Assembly (NCBI GenBank): GCA_021767985.1
Contig: JAASSH010000117.1
Coordinates: forward strand, 1-6,787
DNA: 6,787 nucleotides
Reading direction: 5' to 3'
DNA from: Gammaproteobacteria bacterium
GTDB taxonomy: Bacteria > Pseudomonadota > Gammaproteobacteria > GCA-001735895
Of this stretch, positions 5,943 to 6,787 are shown piece after piece; position 1 is the first letter of the stretch, and each line of letters starts with the position of its first letter. Both the position numbers and the translations under genes were made by a program. The notes under the pieces are model-generated. The model ran no database searches and had not been told where the DNA came from. It saw only the letters and a program-made list of their open reading frames with translations.

Positions 5943-6787
5943 GATGCAGACCAGGGTCATAGATCTGGCGGAGTTATCCGCGCAGGATGAGTTTCCAGCC
6001 TGTGCGGCCATTTACTGCCCCGGCTCGGGCAATCCCTTCGTGCTGTCACCAGCGACGATGCGCTGGGGGCAGGGGATATTTTTATCCCGACTCGATACCT
6101 GCAAGTCTTTCTGGCTCGAGCAGAAAAAAAAACTGCGTTGTAAGCTGGTCGAGTTATTCGATCCTTTATTGCGCCATCATTATGGGGACGAATTTATTGC
6201 CGTGTTCGGCCAGCATCCCTGGCAGTGCCTGTTGTACCTGGAGTACCGGTTGCGGCATGGGGCACAGGGTGTTTACCTGTTGCAGGGCCGTCTCGATCGG
6301 AATATCTATAAAACGCTGGACTGGGAATGCTGGTTCCAGCCGCAGGCTCAACTGGCGCGGCACTTGCAGGCGCTTAACATCAGGGGCTTTCGCGAGGATG
6401 CTTTCCGCGCGCGCCAGGCCCAGATGCGGCGTTTCATCGAGCGTATCGGCGTTGCCAATCCCCATGAGATGCATGCAGCGCACGCCAATTCGATCCAGCG
6501 TCGCTTCGGCAAATGGCTTGGAATGATCTGGCGCTGGAGTTTTACCGATTCCAGCGAGTTACAGTCATTTCCCTGGATTTCGCTACGGCAGCAACCGCTA
6601 CCCGCGGTCAGGCGTGACCTCGAGTATCCAGTCAACCAGTGGTCCTGTATCGAGGTTTTACTGCGCGAGGATCTCGAGCTTTTATGCGATCAATTCAACC
6701 ACGATGAAACGGAACACATCAATCGCATGCGCTGGGAGATCACGCTGTTCAATCAGCAGCGAGTAACGGTAGATCTCTCTTTTCGTC
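5926..6787 (+). CDS. imuB: Divergent ImuB-like (inactive Y-family polymerase-like) protein, 3' partial
   Basis: An open frame of 287 codons with no stop before the window end. The part from about residue 165 fits ImuB. A helix-hairpin-helix-like thumb region has RRFIERIGVANPHEMHAA then IQRRFGKWLG (165-199). It is followed by a little-finger-like start, WISLRQQPLPAVRRDLEYPV (217-236), and LREDLELLCDQF (246-257). ImuB is a polymerase relative without active-site acids that bridges the clamp, ImuA and DnaE2. The first 160 residues are hard to match: no Y-family VDxD or SxDE motif is seen, and the region is shorter than a normal palm and fingers. Start choice is open. The ATG at 5926 has GAGG four bases upstream but close-set; the ATG at 5944 is in the same frame, two bases after the ImuA stop, with no ribosome site. 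Position after LexA and ImuA supports the name. It could instead be a distinct mutasome partner. Confidence 0.62.
   Translation, partial: MGHTTEMQTRVIDLAELSAQDEFPACAAIYCPGSGNPFVLSPATMRWGQGIFLSRLDTCKSFWLEQKKKLRCKLVELFDPLLRHHYGDEFIAVFGQHPWQCLLYLEYRLRHGAQGVYLLQGRLDRNIYKTLDWECWFQPQAQLARHLQALNIRGFREDAFRARQAQMRRFIERIGVANPHEMHAAHANSIQRRFGKWLGMIWRWSFTDSSELQSFPWISLRQQPLPAVRRDLEYPVNQWSCIEVLLREDLELLCDQFNHDETEHINRMRWEITLFNQQRVTVDLSFR

Noticed and set aside
6073..6088. Perfect 6-bp hairpin GGGATA-TTTT-TATCCC
   Set aside because: It lies in the middle of the ImuB-like coding frame, is not followed by a T run, and is short enough to be chance.
5987..6526. Plus-strand 179-codon frame starting inside the ImuB-like gene
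   Set aside because: It is rich in Cys/Arg/Ser with low-complexity character. The overlapping frame from 5926 is open for 287 codons and carries ImuB-like patterns, so it is the real gene.

Overview
The window reads as a dense stretch of a moderately GC-rich gammaproteobacterial chromosome. The basis is gene content (a LexA-type repressor next to imuA/imuB-like genes, and a bacterial FAN1 nuclease paired with a DinG/XPD-type helicase) and close, overlapping gene packing. The genus cannot be fixed from sequence alone, and no mobile-element, tRNA, rRNA or CRISPR signal was seen.

Layout. Positions 1-98 hold the last 31 codons of an unrecognised plus-strand gene. A convergent gap of about 40 bp follows. 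Then comes a three-gene minus-strand operon, read from 4609 down to 140: a FAN1-like VRR-NUC nuclease (551 aa), a RecB-like-nuclease/iron-sulfur helicase (775 aa) and a macrodomain protein (171 aa). Both junctions overlap (16 and 14 bp). A 69-bp AT-rich divergent control region (4610-4678) carries a near-perfect 32-bp palindrome. To its right, on the plus strand, lie a LexA-family self-cleaving repressor (199 aa), an ImuA-like protein (215 aa) and a divergent ImuB-like protein that runs off the window end. No stretch over 300 bp lacks a gene.

How they may work together. LexA2-ImuA-ImuB cassettes, often followed by dnaE2, are known SOS-induced translesion mutagenesis operons. Here such a cassette is back to back with a structure-specific nuclease, an Fe-S helicase and a macrodomain, and one palindrome sits between them. 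The simplest reading is a two-armed DNA-damage module under one damage-cleaved repressor: one arm incises, unwinds and processes lesions such as interstrand crosslinks, the other bypasses what remains. The shared control and the crosslink role are inferences. The gene families are supported by motifs.
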